This document shows positions 7,665-14,113 of a DNA stretch of 24,235 nt, one piece after another; the first letter of the stretch is position 1; every line of letters starts with the position of its first letter. The notes under the pieces were generated by a model. That model had not been told where the DNA came from. It worked only from the letters and a program-made list of their open reading frames with translations, and made no database searches. Where the stretch lies: NCBI GenBank assembly GCA_051010395.1, contig JBPCVQ010000483.1:1-24235 (forward strand), given 5' to 3'. The translations under genes and the position numbers were made by a program. Origin of the DNA: JANQPX01 sp051010395 (GTDB taxonomy: Bacteria; Pseudomonadota; Alphaproteobacteria; Geminicoccales; Geminicoccaceae).

Positions 7665-8411
7665 TCAGCAGGTGACATAGCGATAAGAGGGCGGGCGGGA
7701 GTAGCGAACGGCCCGAAGGCAACGGCCAGACGGCTCATCCCCGCGAAGGCGTTCGCGCTGCTGGAAACGTTCAGGCTCGCGAAAGCGCTCCAGCCGGCCA
7801 GCGCGTGCCCCGCGTTCTGCCAACGGCGGTTCGACAAAGCGAAGGGCTGGTTCGACCGGTGGCGGCAATGGGGCAGCATAACGGAAGTCAGGGCCGACAG
7901 GTTGGATTGGTGGGCCGACATAGCGAAGCGGAGCTTCAGCTGGTGCTACGGGAGGACGGGCATAACGGATGTCTGGCTGTCGGGATGGAGCCGGCGCATC
8001 GCCGATCACCGGCACGGGCACCAATCCCGGGTCCGGGGCGGGAATCCTCTCGGGCACGGAGAGAAAAGACGCTGTCGGCAGGGTGGCCTCATCCTTTCTG
8101 TGGGGGAATGGCAGCGCTTTGCAATCCTCCATTGGCACGCCCTCTTGCTCACAGACCCGCCGTCCATGTTCGACGAGTGTCGCGGTCTTGTCGCGGGCAG
8201 CGCTCGAAGCTTCCGAGGGGCTGGGAGAGGTGGACAGCGAGCATCGCTCGGCAGGAATGCCCAACTCGGCGCACATTTCAGCGCCATAGGCCGAAAGGTC
8301 CTGGCCGCCCGCAGGGCTCATTTGTCCGAAGGCCAGCACGGTGAGCAGTGCAGCCATCGAGAGATAAAGCGAGAAGCGGCATTTCACGTCTTTTTTGTTC
8401 GTTTCCGACAT
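7665..8411 (-). CDS. Secreted proline-rich protein with four tandem 14-residue repeats
   Basis: A 248-residue hypothetical protein. I chose ATG at 8411 because CAGGGA lies about 5 bases upstream and the hydrophobic signal (FSLYLSMAALLTVLAFGQMS) then sits near the N-terminus; the frame to 8483 only adds charged residues. After the signal come two copies of a Cys motif, CAELGIPAERC and CEQEGVPMEDC (pattern C-x4-[IV]-P-x-E-x-C with small residue before the I/V). Then come four contiguous 14-residue repeats at genomic 7806-7973: DIRYARPPVAPAEA, PLRYVGPPIQPVGP, DFRYAAPLPPPVEP and ALRFVEPPLAERGA. The tail is Arg/Glu-rich and ends RPPSYRYVTC. No enzymatic domain is visible. Export to the periplasm or cell surface is likely; function unknown. 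Confidence 0.7.
   Translation of the reverse strand: MSETNKKDVKCRFSLYLSMAALLTVLAFGQMSPAGGQDLSAYGAEMCAELGIPAERCSLSTSPSPSEASSAARDKTATLVEHGRRVCEQEGVPMEDCKALPFPHRKDEATLPTASFLSVPERIPAPDPGLVPVPVIGDAPAPSRQPDIRYARPPVAPAEAPLRYVGPPIQPVGPDFRYAAPLPPPVEPALRFVEPPLAERGARAGRLERFREPERFQQRERLRGDEPSGRCLRAVRYSRPPSYRYVTC
7806..7973 (-). repeat. Four tandem 42-bp coding repeats
   Basis: These encode four consecutive 14-residue units with consensus x-x-R-[YF]-[AV]-x-P-[PL]-x-x-P-x-x-x. The DNA copies have diverged while the protein pattern (R-Y, P-P) is kept. This suggests old duplication with selection on the peptide. Confidence 0.75.
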
Positions 8412-8477
8412 CGTTCCCTGGCAACCGACGTCTTCTCGACATTTCCCGGCAGACCGTTTTCTGATTGACCTTCGCCT

Positions 8478-8490
8478 CTCCACGGTGGAG
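8478..8490. promoter_or_regulatory. 13-bp dyad upstream of the secreted protein gene
   Basis: CTCCAC-G-GTGGAG is a perfect dyad, extended imperfectly by CGCC and GGCGG flanks, located about 67 bases upstream of the minus-strand ATG at 8411. The position suits an operator or a leader hairpin. Nothing identifies the binding protein. Confidence 0.3.
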
Positions 8491-8568
8491 GGCGGAACGA
8501 GCTTAGATCAATCACATGATAAAGATAGAATTTTCAGCAATTTTTCAATGAATTGGTCGAAATGAGTG

Positions 8569-8611
8569 ATGCCTGCCATGAACCTGCCTTCGCAACCCGA
8601 GAGGCAGGCAT
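8569..8611. promoter_or_regulatory. 9-bp perfect inverted repeat in the leader of the acyl-CoA dehydrogenase
   Basis: ATGCCTGCC (8569-8577) and GGCAGGCAT (8603-8611) are perfectly complementary with a 25-base spacer, about 73 bases before the GTG start at 8685. It could be a stem-loop in the mRNA leader or a two-site operator. The AT-rich stretch just before it (8510-8565) is the likeliest promoter location, but no clear boxes were found. Confidence 0.35.
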
Positions 8612-8684
8612 TTACAGAGTTCCGAGCTGCTCGCATGCTGAGATGAAGGGGTGATGCGGTGCTGTTCGGATCGGAGAGCTTGGG

Positions 8685-9848
8685 GTGGATTTTTCATTGA
8701 GCGAAGAGCAGCTGGCGCTGCAGGCGACGGCCCGGCGATTTGCGGAGGCGGAGCTTGTCGATGTGGCGAAAACGGTCGAAGGCGATGACCAGCCACCTGG
8801 AGCGGATATCGTCAGGCGTTTCGCCGAGATGGGCTTTCTCGGTATCAATCTCGACCCTGAGTTCGGTGGCCAGGGTGCAGGACATCTGGAAGCGGTTCTG
8901 GTGCTGGAAGAAATCGCCAGGATCTCGCCAGCGATCGCCTTTCCCGTTTTCGAGAGCTGTTTTGGCCCTGTCCTGGCAATCCAGCATTTTTCAGACGAGA
9001 GGCTGAAACGGCGAGTCATTCCTAAAGTCTGCAGCGGTGAGATGATGATCGCCGTCTCCATGTCCGAGCCGGACGCCGGCAGTGCATTGACGGATCTCGG
9101 TACGCGCGCCGACCGTGTCGGCGACCGGATCATCATTAATGGGCAAAAGCGCTGGTGTTCCGGGGCCGGGCATGCGGATGCCTATGTCGTCTATTGCCGG
9201 ATGTCCGAAGAGCCCGGCGCCAAGGGCATCGGCGCCGTCCTGGTCGAGAAGGACACCGGCGGCCTGACCTTCGGCGAACGCGAACGCCATATGGGTTTTC
9301 GCGGCGTCACCAGCGCTGACATGTTTTTCGATGACGTCGACGTAACAGCCGGCAACCTTGTTGCCCCCGCCGGCGGGTTTCGAAAACTGATGGAGGCGTT
9401 CGATCTGGAACGCTGCGGCAATACCACCATGAGCCTCGCGATTGCGCAGTCGGCATTCGACTATGTGCTCGCTTATGTTCAGGATCGCGAGCAATTCGGC
9501 AAGCCGCTGGTGGACTTCCAAGCCGTGCAGCTCTCCCTCGCCGAGATGAAAATGAAGCTCGAGGCGGCTCGCCTCCTCCTCTACCGCGCCGTGGTCAATG
9601 CCGAGGCGGGGTTGCCGTCGATCGGAGACAGTTCGATCGCGAAATGCTTCGCCAACGAGATGGTGCGTGAGGTCACCGGCAAGGCGATGCAGCTCATGGG
9701 CGGCTACGGCTACAGCCAGGCTTACCCGATCGAACAAAAGATGCGCGACGGCTGGGGCTGGGGCATTGCCGGCGGATCGATCGACATCCAAAAAATCAAC
9801 ATCACCTCTTCCCTGATCAACCGCCGCTTCCCCCAGCGTGTCGTGTGA
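8685..9848 (+). CDS. Acyl-CoA dehydrogenase, isovaleryl-CoA-dehydrogenase-like active site
   Basis: A 387-residue FAD-dependent acyl-CoA dehydrogenase that forms a 2,3-enoyl-CoA and passes electrons to ETF. The start is GTG at 8685 with GGAGAG 6 bases upstream. The N-terminal helical domain (about 1-115), beta domain (about 118-222, MSEPDAGSALTDL) and C-terminal helical domain (about 230-387, DREQFGKPLVDFQAVQ and GGYGYSQAYPIEQKMRDG) are all present. The usual catalytic Glu in the YEGT motif is Gly here (G363 in IAGGS), but DLER at 240-243 places E242 where isovaleryl-CoA and long-chain dehydrogenases carry their base. It heads a likely operon with a CoA-transferase and an MDR oxidoreductase. 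A branched-chain or unusual acyl-CoA substrate is likely but unproven. Confidence 0.92.
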   Translation: MDFSLSEEQLALQATARRFAEAELVDVAKTVEGDDQPPGADIVRRFAEMGFLGINLDPEFGGQGAGHLEAVLVLEEIARISPAIAFPVFESCFGPVLAIQHFSDERLKRRVIPKVCSGEMMIAVSMSEPDAGSALTDLGTRADRVGDRIIINGQKRWCSGAGHADAYVVYCRMSEEPGAKGIGAVLVEKDTGGLTFGERERHMGFRGVTSADMFFDDVDVTAGNLVAPAGGFRKLMEAFDLERCGNTTMSLAIAQSAFDYVLAYVQDREQFGKPLVDFQAVQLSLAEMKMKLEAARLLLYRAVVNAEAGLPSIGDSSIAKCFANEMVREVTGKAMQLMGGYGYSQAYPIEQKMRDGWGWGIAGGSIDIQKINITSSLINRRFPQRVV

Positions 9849-9884
9849 CGACTTCATTGACTTTGCGGTGGTGCCTGGAGAGAC

Positions 9885-10058
9885 GGTATGCGGCCCGGTT
9901 TGGGATCAGGAGTTGGGCTGGCGCGGTGAGGAGTAAGGACTGATGGCGTGTTCGGCACAGAAGGGTCGGGAGAGCATCCCGACGAGAAACCGCATACCCT
10001 TCACATTCCTGACACGTTCTTCGAAGACGGCCCAAACCAAATGAGGTGGCCACGCCAC
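9885..10058 (+). repeat. Mosaic intergenic element, copy 2
   Basis: Between the acyl-CoA dehydrogenase and CoA-transferase genes lie GGTATGCGG (9885-9893) and its perfect complement CCGCATACC (9990-9998), flanking a hairpin GTCGGGA-GAGCA-TCCCGAC (9965-9983). These are followed by ATTCCTGAC (10005-10013) and a 22-base block (10037-10058) identical to 6709-6730. The block order matches copy 1 with different spacings, which is typical of mosaic, palindrome-bearing intergenic repeats. The last block runs into the CoA-transferase coding region. Confidence 0.6.
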
Positions 10059-11249
10059 CGCCACCCACTTTCGGGGTTGCGGGTGCTTGATCTTACGACG
10101 GTGATTGCCGGGCCTTACACGACGCAGCTACTCGGCGATTTCGGTGCTGATGTCATCAAGGTCGAGCCGCCCGGCGGCGACATGACCCGCGATATCGGTG
10201 TCGCTCGCAACGAGAAGATGACGGCGCTCTTTCTAGGATCGAACCGCAATAAGCGAAGCGTGGTCCTCGATCTGAAGCGCTTGGCCGCGAGGGAAGCGCT
10301 CTGGCGGCTGGTCGACGGTGCCGACATACTGATCCATAATATCCGCCCGCAGAAAATGGCGAAGCTGGGCTTTGATCCGGATTCCGTTTTGGCGCGCAAC
10401 AACAAGATCGTATATGGCGCGCTGCTCGGCTATCGGGAGGATGGGCCTTATGGCGGCATGCCCGCCTATGACGACGTCGTCCAAGGACAATCAGGTCTGG
10501 CCGGCACGTTTCAGGCGCGGGACGGCGAGCCCGTCCTGACGCCGACCATCACCGCCGATAAGACGGCCGCACTGCTCGCCTCGAACGGTCTGCTGGCGGG
10601 CGTTATCCAAAGGCTAATCACCGGCAAGGGTGTCTACGTCGAAACCTCGATGTTCGAAGGTCTGGTCGGCTACACGTTGCTGGAGCACCAGGACGGTTCA
10701 ATGTTCCGGCCACCCGCCTCGGGCCCCGGCTATCCGCGCGCCCTTTCGCCGGAGCGCCGGCCGCATCGCACCAGGGATGGTTATCTCTGCCTGCTCGCTT
10801 ACACGGACGACCAATGGCGACGTTTTTGGGACTTGATCGGAGCGCCAGGGCAGGCCCTGGACCCCCGGTTTTTGAGCGTCGGTGCGCGTGCCGATAATAT
10901 CGATGCGCTTTACCGTATCGCCGGTGAGGCGCTGGCGGCTGATGATACCGAGAGTTGGCTGGCACGTCTCAGTGAGGCTGAAATTCCGGCGGGAGCCGTG
11001 AACCGTCTCGAAGACCTTCGAGACGACCGGCATCTGCAGGCGACCGGGTTTTTCCGATCTTTCGAGCATCCGAGTGAGGGAACATTGGAAATCCCGGACA
11101 CGGCCTATCGCTTCGATCGCGAGCCGCTTCCGGTACGCCGACCACAGCCCAGACTTGGCGAACATGGCCACGAGGTTTTGGCGGAAGCCGGGTTGAGTGA
11201 CGATGAAATCGAGCAGGCGCTCGGCGAAGGGGCGGAGAGCGACAGATGA
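10041..11249 (+). CDS. Class III (CaiB/BaiF family) CoA-transferase
   Basis: A 402-residue family III CoA-transferase, which moves CoA between carboxylic acids through an aspartyl-CoA thioester. The family start is recognisable as PLSGLRVLDLTTVIAGPYTT, followed by LGDFGADVIKVEPPGGD. The likely catalytic Asp is D144 in PAYDDVVQGQSG. GSNRNKRSVVLDLK is also typical. I chose ATG at 10041 because it gives a normal N-terminus, but it has no Shine-Dalgarno and lies inside the 22-base repeat. An upstream GTG at 9948 has AAGGA about 8 bases before it and would add 31 unconserved residues encoded by the repeat element. The stop overlaps the next start by 4 bases (ATGA). It likely activates or recycles the acid handled by the preceding acyl-CoA dehydrogenase. 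Confidence 0.9.
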   Translation: MRWPRHRHPLSGLRVLDLTTVIAGPYTTQLLGDFGADVIKVEPPGGDMTRDIGVARNEKMTALFLGSNRNKRSVVLDLKRLAAREALWRLVDGADILIHNIRPQKMAKLGFDPDSVLARNNKIVYGALLGYREDGPYGGMPAYDDVVQGQSGLAGTFQARDGEPVLTPTITADKTAALLASNGLLAGVIQRLITGKGVYVETSMFEGLVGYTLLEHQDGSMFRPPASGPGYPRALSPERRPHRTRDGYLCLLAYTDDQWRRFWDLIGAPGQALDPRFLSVGARADNIDALYRIAGEALAADDTESWLARLSEAEIPAGAVNRLEDLRDDRHLQATGFFRSFEHPSEGTLEIPDTAYRFDREPLPVRRPQPRLGEHGHEVLAEAGLSDDEIEQALGEGAESDR

Positions 11250-12262
11250 AGGCGATGCGTATCGAAGGCGACTGGGGCCTGGACAGCCTTCGGCTGATCG
11301 ACTTGCCCGAACCGTCGATTGGCCCCGACGATGTTCTGATCAGCATGGAGGCGGTGTCGATCAATCCACGCGACCGCATCCTGGTGGAGGGTGGCTATGG
11401 CCGCATGGCCGGACCCCTACCGCTGATCCCGCTTTGCGACGGCGCCGGCCGCGTGATGGAAACGGGCGACAACGTCAAGCATGTCGTCGCCGACGACCTG
11501 GTGTGTCCGACTTACAGCAGGACCTGGCTTGATGGCACAGCGGGTTCGGACACCCACCTCGGGTCCCATGGTGGAGCGATCGATGGCACGGCTGCGGAGC
11601 TGATGGCGGTGCCTGCCAAGGTCGTCGTGAAGGCGCCTGCTCATCTCGATGCAGCCGAAGCGGCGACTTTGCCTTGTGCCGCAGTCACCGCCTGGAACGC
11701 GATCGTCGAGACGGGAAGGGTAGCAGCCGATGATACCGTATTGCTGCAGGGGACAGGCGGGGTTTCACTTTTTGCGCTGCAGTTCGCGAAGATGCAGGGT
11801 GCTCGGGCCATCCTGATCTCATCGAGCGACGAGAAGCTCGACTATGCGAAAACGATGGGTGCGGACCATCTCATCAATTACCGATCCGAGCCTGACTGGC
11901 AAAAGCAAGCGCTTCGGCTGACTGAAGGGCGAGGCGTTGATCATGTCGTCGATATCGGCGGTGCCGGTACGCTGGACAAATCGATTGCGGCCGTACGCCC
12001 GAGCGGCATGATCAGCCTGATCGGTGTGCTCGGCGGGGCTATGAGCGAGCTCCAGCTCGGCCGCGTCGTCACCCGCCATATCCGCCTGCAAGGCATCACC
12101 GTCGGCAGCCACGCCATGTTCGAGCGTATGGTCAAGGCCATGTCGCAGCACGGCATGACGCCGGTGCTCGACGATCGACGCTTTGCGCTTGGGGATCTGG
12201 CGGAAGCACTGGACTGGCTATCAGCTGGAGGACATGTCGGCAAAATCGTGGGTAGTGTTTAA
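11246..12262 (+). CDS. MDR-superfamily NADPH:quinone oxidoreductase/alcohol dehydrogenase-like protein
   Basis: A 338-residue medium-chain dehydrogenase/reductase. The GroES-like N-terminal domain (1-130) has SINPRDRI where zinc-dependent alcohol dehydrogenases have a Cys ligand, so catalytic zinc is probably absent, as in quinone oxidoreductases. The Rossmann domain (about 140-300) has the nucleotide loop GTGGVSLFALQFAK (169-182), then an S-S-S-D-E-K segment at the end of the second strand and ADHLINYRSEPDW. The start overlaps the CoA-transferase stop (ATGA, 11246-11249), so the two are translationally coupled. It may reduce an enoyl or carbonyl intermediate of the same pathway. The substrate is unknown. 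Confidence 0.9.
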   Translation: MKAMRIEGDWGLDSLRLIDLPEPSIGPDDVLISMEAVSINPRDRILVEGGYGRMAGPLPLIPLCDGAGRVMETGDNVKHVVADDLVCPTYSRTWLDGTAGSDTHLGSHGGAIDGTAAELMAVPAKVVVKAPAHLDAAEAATLPCAAVTAWNAIVETGRVAADDTVLLQGTGGVSLFALQFAKMQGARAILISSSDEKLDYAKTMGADHLINYRSEPDWQKQALRLTEGRGVDHVVDIGGAGTLDKSIAAVRPSGMISLIGVLGGAMSELQLGRVVTRHIRLQGITVGSHAMFERMVKAMSQHGMTPVLDDRRFALGDLAEALDWLSAGGHVGKIVGSV

Positions 12263-12579
12263 GAGCATGCTTCGAGAGTTCTTGAGCGATTTCACTCTGT
12301 CCTCTTGGCTCTCGGATTCGTCTCTTGCCACTCACCCACTATTTGTTAACCAGCCCTCGATATCAGTGCCTGATCTGATGACCCTTGGGGGCTTTCTGAG
12401 CGTCGGCTTGTTCATCGAAAGAAGGGAGCTGGGCTTACTTCAGGATCCTGTGTAGCCAAGGCAAATCAGGCCACCGCAAGGCGTCTTGGATGGGCTTTAT
12501 GGCAGGATTGTTACCTGCATGTTGAGTTCGGGCCGGCGGGCCTGGCCAATATGCAGCAGGAATCATCCTGCCACGGGGT
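12263..12579. other. Intergenic stretch without a convincing gene
   Basis: This lies between the convergent MDR and MR-family genes. A 62-residue plus-strand frame (12267-12455, MLREFLSDFT...ERRELGLLQDPV) exists but has no ribosome site, starts 4 bases after the previous stop and matches nothing I know. A hairpin at 12556-12571 is listed separately, and a weaker one (GCAGG/CCTGC) lies at 12502-12518. Nothing else is recognisable. Confidence 0.5.
12556..12571 (-). terminator. Hairpin downstream of the MR-family gene
   Basis: GCAGGA (12556-12561) pairs perfectly with TCCTGC (12566-12571) around ATCA, 8 bases beyond the minus-strand stop codon of the MR-family gene. No clear U-run follows, so this is a probable but not certain transcription terminator. 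Confidence 0.4.
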
Positions 12580-13665
12580 TCAACCCTCATAGGGGAAATC
12601 GGTGAATAATTCCGGTCTGAAATCGAGACCATGGCCTGGGCGGCTCGGTGGTGTGATCAAGCCGCGTTCGGGTCGAACCGGCTCGGTCCAGAGATGATCG
12701 TACCAGCCCATATATTCCAGCCAGGACGGATTCGGAATCGAGGCGACCAGATGAGTCGACAGCTCCGGAAACATATGCGGAGCAATGGTCACGCCTGCAC
12801 GCGCCGCGTGCCGGGCGATGACGTGGAGTTCGGTGTAGCCGCCGCGCATGATGTCCGGCTGGAGGATTGGGATTTTTCCACTAGCGAAGAAGGGCTTCAG
12901 GTCGTGATGGGTGAAGTGATTCTCGCCGCCGACCACCGGTGTGCGGAGAGCATCGGCAATGCGGTGATATCCCTCGAAGTCATCGGCGATTACCGGCTCT
13001 TCCAGCCAGGCGAGGTCATAATCGTCCAGACGTCGACCGACGGCAATCGCCTCATCGGCCGTCCAGCCTTGATTGACGTCGACCATGATGCCGATCTTTT
13101 CGCCGAGTGTCCGGCGCATGTCCCGCACGTTCGAGATATCCTCGTCATGGGTGAAGCAATGGGCGACCTGCATTTTGATGGCAGGGAAGCCTTCCGCGAC
13201 ATAGCGCTCGGCCTTCTCGATCATACCGTCATGACCGAGGCCGCGGAAACATCCGGAGCCATAGATCGGCAGTGGGTCGGGCTTCCCGCCCCAGAGCTGC
13301 CAGAGTGGTTTGCCGGCAGCGCGGCCGACGGCATCCCAAAGGGCAATGTCGAGGGCGGACATCGCCATCACCGTGATGCCCATCCGCCCCTGGATAAAAG
13401 TCGCCTGCCACATCTTCCGCCAGAGCGCCTCGACCTGGGTTGCGTCCTCACCGAGCAGCAAGGGCTTCAGCATTTCGTGGATGCACATCTCGAGCGTACG
13501 CATGCCGGACGCGAGCGGGTGGAGATGACCGGTGCCGACGACACCTGACGCCGTCTCGACCTCGACCACCAGTAGATCGATCTTATCGAGCGGCAGGAAA
13601 CCAGTTTTAGGCGGGTCGATGAACGGTACGGAGAGAAGATGAGTGCGGATATCCTTGATGATCAC
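12580..13665 (-). CDS. Mandelate racemase/muconate lactonizing enzyme family protein (enolase superfamily)
   Basis: A 361-residue enolase-superfamily enzyme; members abstract the alpha-proton of a carboxylate held by Mg2+, usually to dehydrate or racemise acid sugars. Its numbering runs almost in step with mandelate racemase. Metal ligands are D196 (MVDVNQGW), E222 (WLEEP) and E248 (GGENH); the catalytic dyad is D271 (LQPDIMRGG) and H297 (IAPHMFPE); E317 (WLEYMG) matches the electrophilic Glu. The KxK motif reads K164-M-Q166, so the second Lys is Gln and only the His/Asp base plus K164 remain. This is more consistent with a dehydratase or cycloisomerase than a racemase. The start is GTG at 13665 with GGGAG upstream. 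It is monocistronic and convergent to the MDR gene. Substrate unknown. Confidence 0.9.
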   Translation of the reverse strand: MIIKDIRTHLLSVPFIDPPKTGFLPLDKIDLLVVEVETASGVVGTGHLHPLASGMRTLEMCIHEMLKPLLLGEDATQVEALWRKMWQATFIQGRMGITVMAMSALDIALWDAVGRAAGKPLWQLWGGKPDPLPIYGSGCFRGLGHDGMIEKAERYVAEGFPAIKMQVAHCFTHDEDISNVRDMRRTLGEKIGIMVDVNQGWTADEAIAVGRRLDDYDLAWLEEPVIADDFEGYHRIADALRTPVVGGENHFTHHDLKPFFASGKIPILQPDIMRGGYTELHVIARHAARAGVTIAPHMFPELSTHLVASIPNPSWLEYMGWYDHLWTEPVRPERGLITPPSRPGHGLDFRPELFTDFPYEG

Positions 13666-13750
13666 GATGGAACTCCCAGTATGAGGTTGAAAGCAGCTCC
13701 CCGCCGCTGATGCCTCAACGCGAATCTCCGATCAGATCCGCCGCTATTCC

Positions 13751-13852
13751 CTAAAGGCGCTTGGCCTGGCTCCGGATCGCCCCAACTCCCACCGCCAGGG
13801 CATCGATAACCTGCTCTTCGCCCATATCGACATATCCTGAGATAAGAGCCAT
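13751..13852 (-). other. Possible 33-residue peptide or gene remnant
   Basis: An ATG at 13852 opens MALISGYVDMGEEQVIDALA followed by VGVGAIRSQAKRL and a TAG at 13751. The composition is protein-like, but there is no good ribosome site and an in-frame stop lies a few codons upstream. It could be a small protein or the remnant of a lost gene. I do not recognise it. Confidence 0.15.
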
Positions 13853-14052
13853 GTGCCTGCGGGCAACCTATCTCGATATCCGATCTGGTGACGATGATCG
13901 GGGTCATTCGTGAGGGCGAGCTTATGCTGACCGCTACTCGGGCCGGAATACTCTTTGACGGACTGGCGAACTGGTTGCTCCTGGGGCGAACAGCTACGAC
14001 CGGCGATGGTCGTCTTCTCGATTGGGGTTGCAGAGCAGCAGGTCGGGCTGCA

Positions 14053-14068
14053 TTCTTTCCGGAAAGAA
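14053..14068. promoter_or_regulatory. 16-bp perfect palindrome upstream of the tupA-like gene
   Basis: TTCTTTCCGGAAAGAA is identical to its reverse complement and ends 45 bases before the ATG at 14114. The length, symmetry and position suit an operator for a dimeric regulator; a tungstate/molybdate-responsive factor is possible, but the sequence is not one I recognise. Confidence 0.45.
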
Positions 14069-14113
14069 CAAAGAGTGACCGGTTCTTACCGGATTTCAAG
14101 GATGCCGGAATCG

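Larger units (their letters stand above)
13666..14113. other. Intergenic stretch between the MR-family gene and tupA-like gene
   Basis: This 448-base divergent gap should hold promoters for both genes. Recognisable content: a perfect 16-bp palindrome at 14053-14068 (listed separately), an ACCGG direct repeat near 14077-14092, and a 33-residue minus-strand frame at 13751-13852 (listed separately). The longer frames that cross it in both directions do not look like proteins. It may contain decayed coding sequence. Confidence 0.5.

Noticed and set aside
7806..7973. CRISPR-like reading of the regularly spaced repeats
   Set aside because: The 42-bp units are contiguous, diverged at DNA level, in frame and coding, with no spacers.
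7518..8468. 316-residue plus-strand frame opposite the proline-rich protein
   Set aside because: It lacks a signal or domain and spans an intergenic gap. The minus strand shows a ribosome site, signal peptide and periodic repeats, which support that strand. The competition keeps confidence in the minus-strand gene moderate.
8612..9136. 174-residue minus-strand frame at the start of the acyl-CoA dehydrogenase
   Set aside because: Ser/Arg/Thr-rich antisense shadow of a well-supported gene.
9817..10068. 83-residue minus-strand frame across the mosaic element
   Set aside because: It follows the repeat element and its palindromes; such frames arise from the repeat sequence and show no domain.
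12267..12455. 62-residue plus-strand frame after the MDR gene
   Set aside because: No ribosome site, begins 4 bases after a stop, and no recognisable features; kept only as a note for the intergenic stretch.
13662..14099. 145-residue minus-strand frame in the MR-tupA gap
   Set aside because: Ser/Pro/Arg-rich with no structure; overlaps the palindrome and the MR start; not protein-like.
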